Shown here piece after piece: positions 1 through 7,939 of a stretch of DNA of 25,004 nt. Each line of letters starts with the position of its first letter. Within the stretch, counting starts at the first letter, position 1. The stretch comes from Youngiibacter multivorans. GTDB lineage: Bacteria > Bacillota > Clostridia > Clostridiales > Clostridiaceae. A program made the translations under genes and the position numbers. The DNA lies in NCBI RefSeq assembly GCF_017873395.1, contig NZ_JAGGKC010000038.1, forward strand, positions 1-25,004, written 5' to 3'. The notes beneath the pieces are model-generated. The model saw nothing but the letters and a program-made list of their open reading frames with translations. It was not told the origin of the DNA and did not search any database.

Positions 1-80
1 ACTCGAGACGTCTTCCTCCAACCAATATGGAGGTGACTCAAAAAAATTTACTCTGGTCTTATTACCTATTTCTGTTTAAT

Positions 81-144
81 TTTCAAAGAGCTTGTCGCTT
101 CAGGCGACTTGTATATAATAGCACGGGGCGTGAAGAAGTGTCAA
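81..144 (-). promoter_or_regulatory. Strong promoter plus hairpin and boxA, probable rRNA operon leader
   Basis: On the minus strand there is a -35 TTGACA (139-144), an 18-base spacer and a -10 TATTAT (115-120). A/T-rich tracts upstream of the -35 look like an UP element. Just after the -10 is a perfect hairpin GTCGC-CTGAA-GCGAC (94-108), then GCTCTTTGAAAATT (78-91). The last closely matches the boxA antitermination element of bacterial rRNA leaders. The direction is out of the left edge, so a 16S gene or another stable-RNA operon is expected there. The rRNA itself is not in the window, so the assignment is inferred from the leader. Confidence 0.7.
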
Positions 145-266
145 CAAAGAATTTGAAAAACTTTTAAAAACCTTATAAAAAAACCATCAAAAACATGCAG
201 TAAGACTTGTTAACTCTCCATATGCATTGAGTAACAATAGAGAATGAAGGTTATCGCATTTAACTC

Positions 267-290
267 AAAAGGCCGCTTTCGCGGCCTTTT
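267..290 (-). terminator. Rho-independent terminator after the small membrane protein gene
   Basis: Perfect inverted repeat AAAAGGCCGC-TTTC-GCGGCCTTTT directly beyond the stop codon at 293. The flanking A and T runs let it work on either strand. It is placed to end the leftward TetR/ABC operon before the rRNA promoter region. Confidence 0.75.
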
Positions 291-292
291 GG

Positions 293-499
293 TTATTTTA
301 GCATCAGATAAACACCTACCGCACCAGCGATAGCTGCAAAAACATAGAAGAAAATCTCAGTACCTTTGACTCCAAGAGCCTTCTCAAAAAGCTGTATCTT
401 CTTCATGCTCCATATTGATTCCGGCTTCTTAAGTGTCAGCATCACGACTGCCGCCGCGTAGACTATGAGCAGTATTCCTATAAGGGCTTGTGTGTTCAA
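293..499 (-). CDS. Small two-helix membrane protein, function unknown
   Basis: A 68-residue protein with two hydrophobic segments (about 4-23 and 47-66). They are joined by a charged loop with several Lys and Glu residues, so it is probably an integral membrane protein. I do not recognise the family. The start is TTG, chosen because AGGAGG (507-512) lies at ideal distance and no in-frame ATG is nearby. It begins 26 bases after the second ABC permease and is followed directly by a terminator, so it is probably the last gene of the efflux operon. It could be an accessory subunit, but nothing in the sequence proves that. Confidence 0.7.
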   Translation of the reverse strand: MNTQALIGILLIVYAAAVVMLTLKKPESIWSMKKIQLFEKALGVKGTEIFFYVFAAIAGAVGVYLMLK

Positions 500-525
500 T
501 GTAAAAACCTCCTCTTTCTAATTAT

Positions 526-1524
526 TCATACAAGTCCGTGTTGTATCTTCTTCCTTAGCAGAATGAATACTGCGCAGGTGATCGCAAGTATTATTCCGCT
601 ATAGGATGCAATCATTGGCCACGTCGCCTCATTCAGTACAATCTTGTTCATAGCCTTGAATGCCCAGTAGAACGGCGACCAGTAAAGCAGAAACTGAAGG
701 CTTTCCTTTAATAGGATGGCCCCGAACACTGATGCCAGGATAGGGACAAACAGTATCTTCATCCCTGCTATGGCACCTATGACATTGTCATTGTTTGCTC
801 CGATAACGAAGCCGACTATGACGCTTATGAACGCGATCGATACGGTAACTGCCATGACCATAGGGTAGTCGATGCCTTCATAACCCATAAGTGCGATGAC
901 TCCGACAACCTGTGCGAGTGGAAACAGAAAGCCTAGGGCAGCCTTGCCTGCAGCAAGCTCGACCTTCCCTATCGGACTTACGTTAAGCGCTGTTATGGTC
1001 TTTTCCTGTTTCTCCTGGACAAGCCCAATAAGTATCACCATTCCGCCAAACACCGATACGAATATCGCCAGCAGGCTTCCTCCATACTGGCTTAGAGGAG
1101 ACAGCTTCCATCCGATATCTGTCACAGAAACACCAATCGCTTTAGGAGTATCAAGGTTACTGATATGGTTGATTATTCCCTCAAGAAGCTCTGCACTTCT
1201 CTCCATCTCGTCACCCTGGCTTATTATGGTGTACCTGTCTCCTTCCATTGTCAGTCCGAACACATCATCTGAATCTCCAATCCTTCTTATAGCTTCGTCC
1301 TTTGAGCCATATCGGGTCACTTCAGCGTATTCGCTTAGAATTGCTGAAGTCTCTTCGCTCACTGTTCCGTCAACGGCAATGTTTATGGTTGTAGCGGAAA
1401 CCGAGGCGGAAATGGCCTTAAGTATCAGTGCAAGGATAAAAGGGGCGATGAGTATGTATACTATCATGCTGTCCCTCAGCCCTGTCTTAAGCTCCTTCAT
1501 AAATAGAACAAGTACCCTTCTCAT
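526..1524 (-). CDS. ABC-2 type transporter permease (second permease of the efflux operon)
   Basis: A 332-residue membrane subunit of an ABC exporter. It has an N-terminal helix (about 20-42) and then an extracytoplasmic region to about residue 145. A block of five or six hydrophobic segments follows, with the QEKQEKTITALNVSP loop typical of ABC-2 permeases. It should pair with the neighbouring permease to form the channel driven by the ATPase encoded at 2570-3424. Its ATG overlaps the upstream stop by one base (ATGA), which indicates translational coupling. The substrate is unknown. ATPase-plus-two-permease sets under TetR control are often drug exporters, but this is inference. Confidence 0.85.
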   Translation of the reverse strand: MRRVLVLFMKELKTGLRDSMIVYILIAPFILALILKAISASVSATTINIAVDGTVSEETSAILSEYAEVTRYGSKDEAIRRIGDSDDVFGLTMEGDRYTIISQGDEMERSAELLEGIINHISNLDTPKAIGVSVTDIGWKLSPLSQYGGSLLAIFVSVFGGMVILIGLVQEKQEKTITALNVSPIGKVELAAGKAALGFLFPLAQVVGVIALMGYEGIDYPMVMAVTVSIAFISVIVGFVIGANNDNVIGAIAGMKILFVPILASVFGAILLKESLQFLLYWSPFYWAFKAMNKIVLNEATWPMIASYSGIILAITCAVFILLRKKIQHGLV

Positions 1525-2570
1525 CAGAATGCACCTCCAACCACAGTCAGCGTCTTCTTGAACCTGTACAGCGCGGCACCGAAAATCAGGATGCCTGCAG
1601 CAGCGGATCCAGCAGCAACCATGAACACAAAGGAGCTGTCAGGCTCGGCAAGGAACACTTCCTTGAATGCGAAAAGCATCGGATATGAGGGTAGAAGCTT
1701 CACGGCCATCGGTGAAAATGCAGGCATATAGTATGAGACTGTCGCAGTTGCGAGCAGGAACACCACAATGAATATGCTTCCCATCGAATTGATAATATTA
1801 TCGTAGAAGCTTGCAATCAGAAGCCCAATGGCGGTCCCGAATATGTTTGTGCCTATAAGCAGCAGGAGAAGGTATGGATAGTTCGCGTCCTTTCCTGCCA
1901 CAAGAATTGTCGTCAGCAGGCCTGTCACGATTCCGGTCATCATCATGACTCCCATCTTCGAGATAAGATAATCCCTTATCCTCACTGGAGTGACAGTAAG
2001 TGCACGGATCGTTCCTTCATCCTTGTCTATGAAGATGTAGGCAGCGACAACGAACAGGCCTACGAATCCGGAATTAAACAGCAGGAATACCGGAAGTATC
2101 CCTACCCTGTCGCTGAGCTTTGTGCTTCTGGTGTCCAGCACTTGAATTTCAGCCTTTGATTCGAACCCAGGCATCTTCTCAAGATAATCTGAGAGAATCG
2201 ACGCCTTTACCATGTTCCTTACCCTGTCTCCCTCATATCCCTGCAGTACAACTTCATAGTTTATCTTGCTTCCGTCAAAGGTTACAGATACCCCTGAGGA
2301 TTCCCTGTCGGCAGAAAGGCTGTTTACAAGGGCATCCCTTGAGTCAACGAAAACTATGCTCTCGCCTCCCTCTTCGAGCCTTTCCTTAACGGCAGATGCC
2401 ATCGGGGACTCTTCCACATGCACATATGCCCTGACCGTCGGAACATACTCTTCCGGCACAACGAACAATGCCACCGCTACAAATATAAGCGCCATTACAA
2501 TCTCGATATAGATATAGAAGGTCCTGAAAGATACCTTCAGGTCTCTTAGGAACGTATACCAGAGTTTCAT
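1524..2570 (-). CDS. ABC-2 type transporter permease (first permease of the efflux operon)
   Basis: A 348-residue permease with the same plan as its neighbour: one N-terminal helix (about 20-40), an extracytoplasmic domain to about 160, then a hydrophobic C-terminal half with about six helices. The loop DKDEGTIRALTVTPVRIRDY matches the cytoplasmic coupling region of ABC-2 permeases. Two different permeases encoded in tandem suggest a heterodimeric channel. It overlaps the ATPase gene by one base at its start and the next permease by one base at its end. Substrate not deducible. Confidence 0.87.
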   Translation of the reverse strand: MKLWYTFLRDLKVSFRTFYIYIEIVMALIFVAVALFVVPEEYVPTVRAYVHVEESPMASAVKERLEEGGESIVFVDSRDALVNSLSADRESSGVSVTFDGSKINYEVVLQGYEGDRVRNMVKASILSDYLEKMPGFESKAEIQVLDTRSTKLSDRVGILPVFLLFNSGFVGLFVVAAYIFIDKDEGTIRALTVTPVRIRDYLISKMGVMMMTGIVTGLLTTILVAGKDANYPYLLLLLIGTNIFGTAIGLLIASFYDNIINSMGSIFIVVFLLATATVSYYMPAFSPMAVKLLPSYPMLFAFKEVFLAEPDSSFVFMVAAGSAAAGILIFGAALYRFKKTLTVVGGAF

Positions 2571-3424
2571 CAGACCAACCCCCTGCCGGTGACCTTGATG
2601 AAAATCTCCTCCAATGTTGCCTCCTTTGTGTGCATTGTGAGAATCTCACCTTTGTCTATTATGCTCCTTAACCTCTGTCTGTCGTTATCCTCGATAATCG
2701 AAAGTGTCTCCTTGATTGACCTGTCATCTTCCCTGTACTCGATGTCTATCATCTTTTCACCATATTTCAGTTTCAGGTTCTTAGGGGAATCAATGAGCCT
2801 GAGCTTTCCGTCGACAATGAAGCCCACCCTGTGACATAGCTCATCAGCTATGAACATGTTGTGGGTGGTAAGGAATATGGTGGTGCCCTCCTTGTTCTTT
2901 TCCTTTATGATGTCCTTTATCTGGTTTCCTATGGCGGGGTCAAGCCCTGTCGTAGGTTCGTCCAGAAACCAAATCTCCGGCTTGTTCAGCATGCTCCTCG
3001 CGAAGGTCAGCCTGTGCTTCATGCCCTTGGAGAACGTTGACGCCCTCTTCTTCGAGACGTGGTCAAGGCCTACGAGCTTCAGAAGCTCCATCGGGTCCAT
3101 TGTATCAGTATCAAAAAGCTTCCTGTAGAACTCGAGGTTCTCAAGCGCAGTGAGCTTTCCATATACGTTTGACTGCTCAAAGGAAACGCCTATGCTGTTG
3201 AACATTTCACTGGAAATCTTCCTCAGGTCATGTCCTGCAACGCTTCCTTCGCCACCCTGGATTGGAAGAAGACCTGTAAGTATTCCCTGTGTGGTGGACT
3301 TTCCCGCACCTGAAGGCCCTAGAAATCCGAACACCTCACCCTTCTCAACCTCAAAGCTGACATCATCTACCGCTTTGTGGTCGCTCTTGTCATATACATA
3401 GGTAAGATTAGAGACTTTGATCAA
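2570..3424 (-). CDS. ABC transporter ATP-binding protein
   Basis: A 284-residue ATPase that powers the two permeases encoded just downstream. Walker A GPSGAGKST lies at about residues 38-46. The signature is FSKGMKHRL, a deviation from LSGGQ that is common in drug and polyether exporter ATPases. Walker B with the catalytic Glu is IWFLDEPTTGLDP, and the switch is TTHN, with Asn-terminated H-loop context. A C-terminal extension (about 225-284) resembles that of DrrA/NatA-like ATPases. The start is TTG (3422-3424), overlapping the TetR stop by four bases with a GGGTGAAGGGAA ribosome site upstream. Confidence 0.92.
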   Translation of the reverse strand: MIKVSNLTYVYDKSDHKAVDDVSFEVEKGEVFGFLGPSGAGKSTTQGILTGLLPIQGGEGSVAGHDLRKISSEMFNSIGVSFEQSNVYGKLTALENLEFYRKLFDTDTMDPMELLKLVGLDHVSKKRASTFSKGMKHRLTFARSMLNKPEIWFLDEPTTGLDPAIGNQIKDIIKEKNKEGTTIFLTTHNMFIADELCHRVGFIVDGKLRLIDSPKNLKLKYGEKMIDIEYREDDRSIKETLSIIEDNDRQRLRSIIDKGEILTMHTKEATLEEIFIKVTGRGLV

Positions 3425-4056
3425 TTCCCTTCACCCCTTTCTGCAAAGCCATATCGTATGAAGCCAATAAGCTTGTCCACCTCCTTCAGAATATCGATGG
3501 AATAGCCTTCATCGCCATGTTCACTTATGTAATAATCCATTACAGTCGAATTCAAGGAAGTCAGAAGGAAAGCGGCAAGATTAATGTCCAGGTCTTCCCT
3601 GACCTCACCCTTTGATTGGGCTTCCTTAAGCAATTTCTTGAAAATCTCGTCGGACCTTGACCTGTTGTCATTCAGAAGCTCCTTGTATATTTCAGATGAC
3701 TGGTCTCTCATCAGGCGATTTCCGATTTCGAGAAATTCAGGATTGTTTATTCCGAACTCAATCCCTGACCTGAAAAGTTCCCTGATGAGGGTGAACAGGT
3801 CCAGGTTCTGTGGATTCTGGAGGAGCGGTCCCATGTACTCAAGCTTCTTTTCTGCAATTATCGAAATAATATGCATGTACAGGTCCTTCTTGTTTTCAAA
3901 ATACTGGTAAAAGCTTCCCTTAGGTATGTCTGATACGCTTACTATCCTGTTTATGCTCGAGCTCTGGTAGCTGTGCTTCCTGAATTCTTCAAGCGCTGCA
4001 GATTCTATCTTCCACCTCTTTTCGTCAGGCAAATTGAAGAAAGTGCTTTTTGGCAT
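3421..4056 (-). CDS. TetR/AcrR family transcriptional regulator
   Basis: A 211-residue repressor-type protein. The N-terminal helix-turn-helix spans about residues 14-60, with the family hallmark SDIPKGSFYQYFENKKDLY. The C-terminal part is the variable ligand-binding and dimerisation domain. It is the first gene of the ABC exporter operon and overlaps the ATPase gene by four bases. The start is an ATG preceded by TTGGAG. Two overlapping palindromes lie between its promoter -10 and the gene, so autorepression of the whole operon, relieved by an exported ligand, is the expected mode. The ligand is unknown. Confidence 0.92.
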   Translation of the reverse strand: MPKSTFFNLPDEKRWKIESAALEEFRKHSYQSSSINRIVSVSDIPKGSFYQYFENKKDLYMHIISIIAEKKLEYMGPLLQNPQNLDLFTLIRELFRSGIEFGINNPEFLEIGNRLMRDQSSEIYKELLNDNRSRSDEIFKKLLKEAQSKGEVREDLDINLAAFLLTSLNSTVMDYYISEHGDEGYSIDILKEVDKLIGFIRYGFAERGEGN

Positions 4057-4082
4057 CCTATCATCTCCAACGAGTTTACAAT

Positions 4083-4144
4083 TATGACCACCTGGTCATA
4101 TGACTCCTTGGTCATATTCTACCACTTTTCACGATATTTGTAAA
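4083..4144 (-). promoter_or_regulatory. Promoter of the TetR/ABC operon with two overlapping operators
   Basis: On the minus strand the -35 is TTTACA (4139-4144), the spacer is 17 bases and the -10 is TAGAAT (4116-4121). Directly downstream are two palindromes. One is TATGACCA-CC-TGGTCATA (4083-4100), perfect in 8-base arms. The other is TATGACTC-CT-TGGTCATA (4099-4116), six of eight matching. They share two bases and their centres are 16 bases apart. This is the arrangement for two repressor dimers blocking the transcription start, presumably the TetR protein encoded at 3421-4056. Confidence 0.8.
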
Positions 4145-4151
4145 CGAGTGC

Positions 4152-4186
4152 AAACAAACCGGGATGCTGTGCACCCCGGTTTGTTT
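4152..4186 (-). terminator. Rho-independent terminator of the exporter/CHR operon
   Basis: AAACAAACCGGG (4152-4163) pairs perfectly with CCCGGTTTGTTT (4175-4186) over a short loop that can pair further (TGC/GCA). It lies about 50 bases beyond the stop of the second CHR gene and just upstream of the TetR promoter, so it insulates the two leftward operons. Confidence 0.8.
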
Positions 4187-4236
4187 AAAAATACTTCTGA
4201 TTATTTCTTTGGAATTAACTTAGTGATTTATGTAGC

Positions 4237-4761
4237 CTACCTGAATATAAGGAAACCCGCAACTCCTGCAATTATTACCAGCCTTATCGGATCCATCTTG
4301 AACCTGAAGTTGGCTATGAATGCGGCTGCAAATATCAGTATGCTCTGGATGTTCACGAAGACATCATCCATAAGAAGTACTGCTGCAGCTGCGATAAGTC
4401 CGACAGCTCCGAGCCTGATTACCTTAAGCGTACCCTGGACATAAATGCCGTCCTTGTACTTCATGAAGAGCCTTGAGACTATGTAAATTATGATAACTGA
4501 GGGCATAACCACGCCAAGGGTTGCGCAGGTTGACCCTATTATCCCCGCCGTCTTGTAGCCAACATAAGTAGCTGAATTTATTGCAATTGGACCCGGTGTC
4601 GCCTGGCTTATTCCAACAATATTGATGAAGGACTCCGCTGTCAACCAGCCGTGCTTGACAACCACCTCGTTCTGAATGAGAGGAAGCATGGCGTAGCCGC
4701 CGCCGAAGCTGAATAACCCGATTTTGAAGAAGGTTATGAAAAGGTCAAGTAAAACCGGCAT
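4237..4761 (-). CDS. Chromate transporter family (CHR) protein, half-size, second copy
   Basis: A 174-residue membrane protein formed of one CHR domain. It shows the family motifs FSFGGGYAMLPLIQ near the N terminus and ATPGPIAINSATYVG around residue 60, followed by several hydrophobic helices. Full-length ChrA has two such domains. Here they are separate genes, and this one starts (ATG) immediately after the stop of the other with no gap, so a heterodimer is likely. CHR proteins export chromate, but many short paired ones have unknown anion substrates, so the substrate is not certain. Confidence 0.88.
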   Translation of the reverse strand: MPVLLDLFITFFKIGLFSFGGGYAMLPLIQNEVVVKHGWLTAESFINIVGISQATPGPIAINSATYVGYKTAGIIGSTCATLGVVMPSVIIIYIVSRLFMKYKDGIYVQGTLKVIRLGAVGLIAAAAVLLMDDVFVNIQSILIFAAAFIANFRFKMDPIRLVIIAGVAGFLIFR

Positions 4762-5304
4762 CTATTTCATCCTCCTTCTAATGTAAGTAGTTATTATTCC
4801 GAAGAGGATTAATCCGATTATGACATATATGGGAGTAACTCCCAGGAATCCTACGAGAATTACAGCAGAGAGAGGAATGTAGAAGTTCTTCCTGTCCATC
4901 TTGGCTGTCTTCGCCATCTTGATTACAGGTGCTGCTATAAGGGCGACCACTGCAGGCCTGATTCCCATGAATACCCTGGCAACTATGGGATGTTTCTCAA
5001 TCCCTATGAATACAGATGCAACAAGGATGATAATAAGGAATGATGGAAGGGTCGCTCCAAGCACTGTTGCAGCCATTCCCTTAATGCCCTTTATCTTGTT
5101 CCCGACAAATACGCTGATGTTTACAGCTATCGGTCCAGGGGCAGACTGGGAGATTGCCACCATGTCGAGGAAATCCTCCTCACCGATCCATTTCTTGTTT
5201 TCAACCACTTCCTTCTGTATGAGCGGCAGCATGGCATAGCCTCCTCCGATGGTAAAGGCACCTATCTTGAAGAAGGATATGAACATTTCGAGTAACAGCT
5301 TCAA
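4762..5304 (-). CDS. Chromate transporter family (CHR) protein, half-size, first copy
   Basis: A 180-residue single CHR domain with TIGGGYAMLPLIQKEV near residue 20 and SAPGPIAVNISVFVG around residue 60, then hydrophobic segments. It ends in a basic tail. The start is TTG (5302-5304) with AAGGATG upstream. No in-frame ATG fits. It lies 26 bases after the ABC exporter gene and abuts the second CHR gene, suggesting one transcript from the promoter near 7064-7091. It is similar to its neighbour in motifs but clearly diverged, as usual for the heterodimeric pairs. Confidence 0.88.
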   Translation of the reverse strand: MKLLLEMFISFFKIGAFTIGGGYAMLPLIQKEVVENKKWIGEEDFLDMVAISQSAPGPIAVNISVFVGNKIKGIKGMAATVLGATLPSFLIIILVASVFIGIEKHPIVARVFMGIRPAVVALIAAPVIKMAKTAKMDRKNFYIPLSAVILVGFLGVTPIYVIIGLILFGIITTYIRRRMK

Positions 5305-5330
5305 TATAATGACATCCTTTCGTTTCTTAA

Positions 5331-7043
5331 TTACAGGAGCTGCGTATTGTAGAGCTTGAAGTATTCGCCCTTCATGGCCAGGAGCTCCTCGTGTGTTCCG
5401 TCTTCAGTTATTCCCTCGTTTGTTAAGACTATTATCCTCTCAGAGCTTCTGATGGTTGCCAGCCTGTGAGCTATGATAAATGTTGTCCTGTCTCTGGCCA
5501 GCTCCTCTATGGACTTCTGTATCACAGCCTCACTCTGGTTGTCCAATGATGATGTGGCTTCATCGAGTATGAGTATCGGCGGATTCTTAAGGAACATCCT
5601 TGCGATTGACAACCTCTGCTTCTGCCCACCTGAAAGCTTCACGCCTCTTTCCCCTATATATGTCATGAATCCGTCAGGGGTATCCATAATGAAGTCATAT
5701 GCGTTGGCCCTTTTTGCGGCGACAACTACATCTTCATAGGTTGCATCAAGCTTTCCATATGAGATGTTATCGTATATGGTTCCGCTGAAGAGGAACACAT
5801 CCTGCTGAACCATGCCAATGTTTGCCCTCAGGGATTCGATTGTGACATTCTTTATGTCCTTTCCATCAATCATAATTGAGCCTGAATCAGTCTCATAGAA
5901 TCTCGGTATCAGGCTGCACAGGGTTGTCTTGCCGACTCCCGACGGACCTACCAGAGCTATGGTCTGTCCCACAGGCACATCAAGGTTTATTCCTGACAGT
6001 ACCTCTTCCTTGTTGTTGTAAGAGAAGCCTACGTTCCTGAACTCAACATGACCCTTAACATCCTTAAGCTCCACAGCATCCTCACTGTCGATGATCTCAG
6101 GCTTAACCGCCATGACCTCGACAAACCTCCTGAAGCCTGCCATTCCCTTCTGGAACTGCTCAATGAAATTCGAGAGCCTTCTTACAGGCTGAAGCATCAG
6201 GCTCATGTATATTACAAAGGCTACCATGTCACCAAGGTCTATCCTTCCGAGATATACGAAATAGCCTCCGAATACCAGCGCTGCCAGGTTCAGGATATTT
6301 GAGAAGAAGTGTATGCCGCCGCTGAATATTCCAAGCTGCCTTACACTTTCTGTCCTCAGTCCCATGAAGTTGTCGTTTCCCTTGTCGAACTTCTCTTCCT
6401 CGAACCATTCATTGGTGAAGGACTTCACCACCCTGATTCCAGAAATGCTGTCCTCAAGACCTGCGTTGATCTCAGACAGGCTTACCCTTATCTTCCTGAA
6501 GTTGTTCCTCATCCTGGAATTATAGATAATAGCAAATCCCATGAGGAACGGCACTATGGAGAATATGATAAGTGTAAGCGGAAGGTCCACCCTTGCAAGA
6601 AGGACAAAGGACCCTACTATCATGAGAAAACTAATGAACAGGTCCTCGGGTCCGTGATGAGCCAGCTCAGCTATCTCATTCAGGTCGTTCACCAGTCTTG
6701 ACATAATGTGTCCAGTCTTTGTGTCATCATAGTATCTGAATGAAAGCTTCTGAAGATGTGAGAACATGTCCTTCCTCATGGCATACTCCATCTTAACCCC
6801 AAGGAGATGCCCATAGAAGCCAACTATGTAGTCCATGAAGAACCTTATGACATAAAGAACAAGCATTGCTATCCCAAGCTTCATGATCATGTCTATATCC
6901 CTGCCCGGGATAAGCTCGTTTATGAATTTCTTGGTTATCTGCGGGAATATAAGGTCTGACGCGGCCACAAGTGTGGCAGCTGCCATATCCAGCAGGAACA
7001 GCCATTTGTGCGGCTTGTAGTATTCAATGAATTTTTCGACCAT
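5331..7043 (-). CDS. ABC exporter, fused transmembrane and ATPase domains (MsbA/LmrA type)
   Basis: A 570-residue half-transporter that should dimerise to export lipids, peptides or drugs. The transmembrane domain covers about residues 1-310 with six helices. The nucleotide-binding domain (about 330-570) has Walker A GPSGVGKTT, a Q-loop in GMVQQDVFLFSGT, signature LSGGQKQRL, Walker B PILILDEATSSLD and the H-loop IIAHRLATI. All catalytic residues look intact, and length is normal for the family. The start is ATG with GAGGTGAAATT upstream. It is the first gene of an operon with the two CHR genes. No substrate can be read from the sequence. Confidence 0.92.
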   Translation of the reverse strand: MVEKFIEYYKPHKWLFLLDMAAATLVAASDLIFPQITKKFINELIPGRDIDMIMKLGIAMLVLYVIRFFMDYIVGFYGHLLGVKMEYAMRKDMFSHLQKLSFRYYDDTKTGHIMSRLVNDLNEIAELAHHGPEDLFISFLMIVGSFVLLARVDLPLTLIIFSIVPFLMGFAIIYNSRMRNNFRKIRVSLSEINAGLEDSISGIRVVKSFTNEWFEEEKFDKGNDNFMGLRTESVRQLGIFSGGIHFFSNILNLAALVFGGYFVYLGRIDLGDMVAFVIYMSLMLQPVRRLSNFIEQFQKGMAGFRRFVEVMAVKPEIIDSEDAVELKDVKGHVEFRNVGFSYNNKEEVLSGINLDVPVGQTIALVGPSGVGKTTLCSLIPRFYETDSGSIMIDGKDIKNVTIESLRANIGMVQQDVFLFSGTIYDNISYGKLDATYEDVVVAAKRANAYDFIMDTPDGFMTYIGERGVKLSGGQKQRLSIARMFLKNPPILILDEATSSLDNQSEAVIQKSIEELARDRTTFIIAHRLATIRSSERIIVLTNEGITEDGTHEELLAMKGEYFKLYNTQLL

Positions 7044-7063
7044 AATTTCACCTCACACACAAT

Positions 7064-7091
7064 AGTATAATACAATATATCTTTATTGCAA
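7064..7091 (-). promoter_or_regulatory. Putative promoter of the ABC exporter operon
   Basis: On the minus strand there is TTGCAA (7086-7091), 16 bases, then TATACT (7064-7069), about 20 bases before the start codon of the exporter gene. It lies back to back with a rightward promoter. Consensus match is moderate. Confidence 0.45.
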
Positions 7092-7121
7092 AAAAATAAA
7101 GTCCAATCAACAAGACTTCCA

Positions 7122-7150
7122 TTATCAGCCAACCAAAAGGATAGTATAAT
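7122..7150 (+). promoter_or_regulatory. Putative promoter of the GDPD-MFS operon
   Basis: TTATCA (7122-7127), 17 bases, then a perfect TATAAT (7145-7150). It lies about 35 bases before the phosphodiesterase gene and is divergent from the exporter promoter. The -35 matches consensus at four of six positions. Confidence 0.5.
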
Positions 7151-7183
7151 TAGAGGAAGATAACAAAATTTTCAAACAGCTTG

Positions 7184-7939
7184 ATGGAGGTGGTTGAAAT
7201 ACTAGTATTGGCACACAGGGGTTATTCCCACATATATCCGGAAAATACCATGCTGGCATTCAGAAAGGCGCTTGAAGCCGGAGCGGACGGCATCGAGACC
7301 GATGTTCAGGTTACAAAGGACGGGGTTCTTGTACTGATACATGATGAGGATGTATCAAGGGTCTCTGACGGAACAGGAAGGATCAAGGATCTGACCTATG
7401 AAGAGCTCCAGAAATTCGACTTTGGGATAAAAAAAGGACTTCAGTTTAAGGGCGAGAGGATCCCTACACTTCAGGAGCTCCTTGACCTTGTAAAGGATAA
7501 GGATATCCTCCTTAACATCGAGATCAAATACGGTTCCTTCCTTTATGAGGGCATCGAGGATAAGACCTACCGAATGGTTAAGAAAAACGGAATGATGGAC
7601 AAGGTTCTATTCTCAAGCTTCAACCACTACAGCTGCCACGACCTGAAGGAGATTGACAGGGATTGCAGGACAGGAATCCTTTATACTGATGGAATCTACA
7701 AGCCGTACAAATATGCGGAGGAACTTACCGCCGATGCCATCCATCCCTACAGGCTCCTTGTGAACAAACAGATCGTAGATGCCTGCCACAGGATGAACAT
7801 AAAGGTAAATGTCTGGACCGTGGATGACTTCAAGGAAGCGAAGATGCTTATGGATATGGGTGTCGACTGCATAATGACTAACAAGCCGAAAGAAATGATG
7901 GAATTTTTAGGAGTTGGTAAACATGGAGAGAAAGCTTGA
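7184..7939 (+). CDS. Glycerophosphodiester phosphodiesterase (GDPD family)
   Basis: A TIM-barrel hydrolase of about 250 residues that cleaves glycerophosphodiesters to glycerol-3-phosphate and an alcohol. Visible motifs are LAHRGYSHIYPENT with catalytic His and Arg, then GIETDVQVTKDGVLVLIHDE with the metal-binding Glu and Asp and the second catalytic His, and LNIEIK. The end has VNVWTVDD and DCIMTNKP, normal for the family. There is no signal peptide, so it is cytosolic. The start is unclear: the ATG at 7184 has no good ribosome site. GGAGGTGG (7186-7193) points instead to an initiation near ATA at 7199 or TTG at 7208. The stop overlaps the next gene. Confidence 0.9.
   Translation: MEVVEILVLAHRGYSHIYPENTMLAFRKALEAGADGIETDVQVTKDGVLVLIHDEDVSRVSDGTGRIKDLTYEELQKFDFGIKKGLQFKGERIPTLQELLDLVKDKDILLNIEIKYGSFLYEGIEDKTYRMVKKNGMMDKVLFSSFNHYSCHDLKEIDRDCRTGILYTDGIYKPYKYAEELTADAIHPYRLLVNKQIVDACHRMNIKVNVWTVDDFKEAKMLMDMGVDCIMTNKPKEMMEFLGVGKHGEKA

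Noticed and set aside
896..1561. A 221-codon open frame on the plus strand
   Set aside because: Lies antisense over two well-supported ABC permease genes and has no domain or context of its own.
5473..6701. Several plus-strand open frames of 70 to 130 codons
   Set aside because: All are antisense to the ABC exporter, whose motifs and length are complete.
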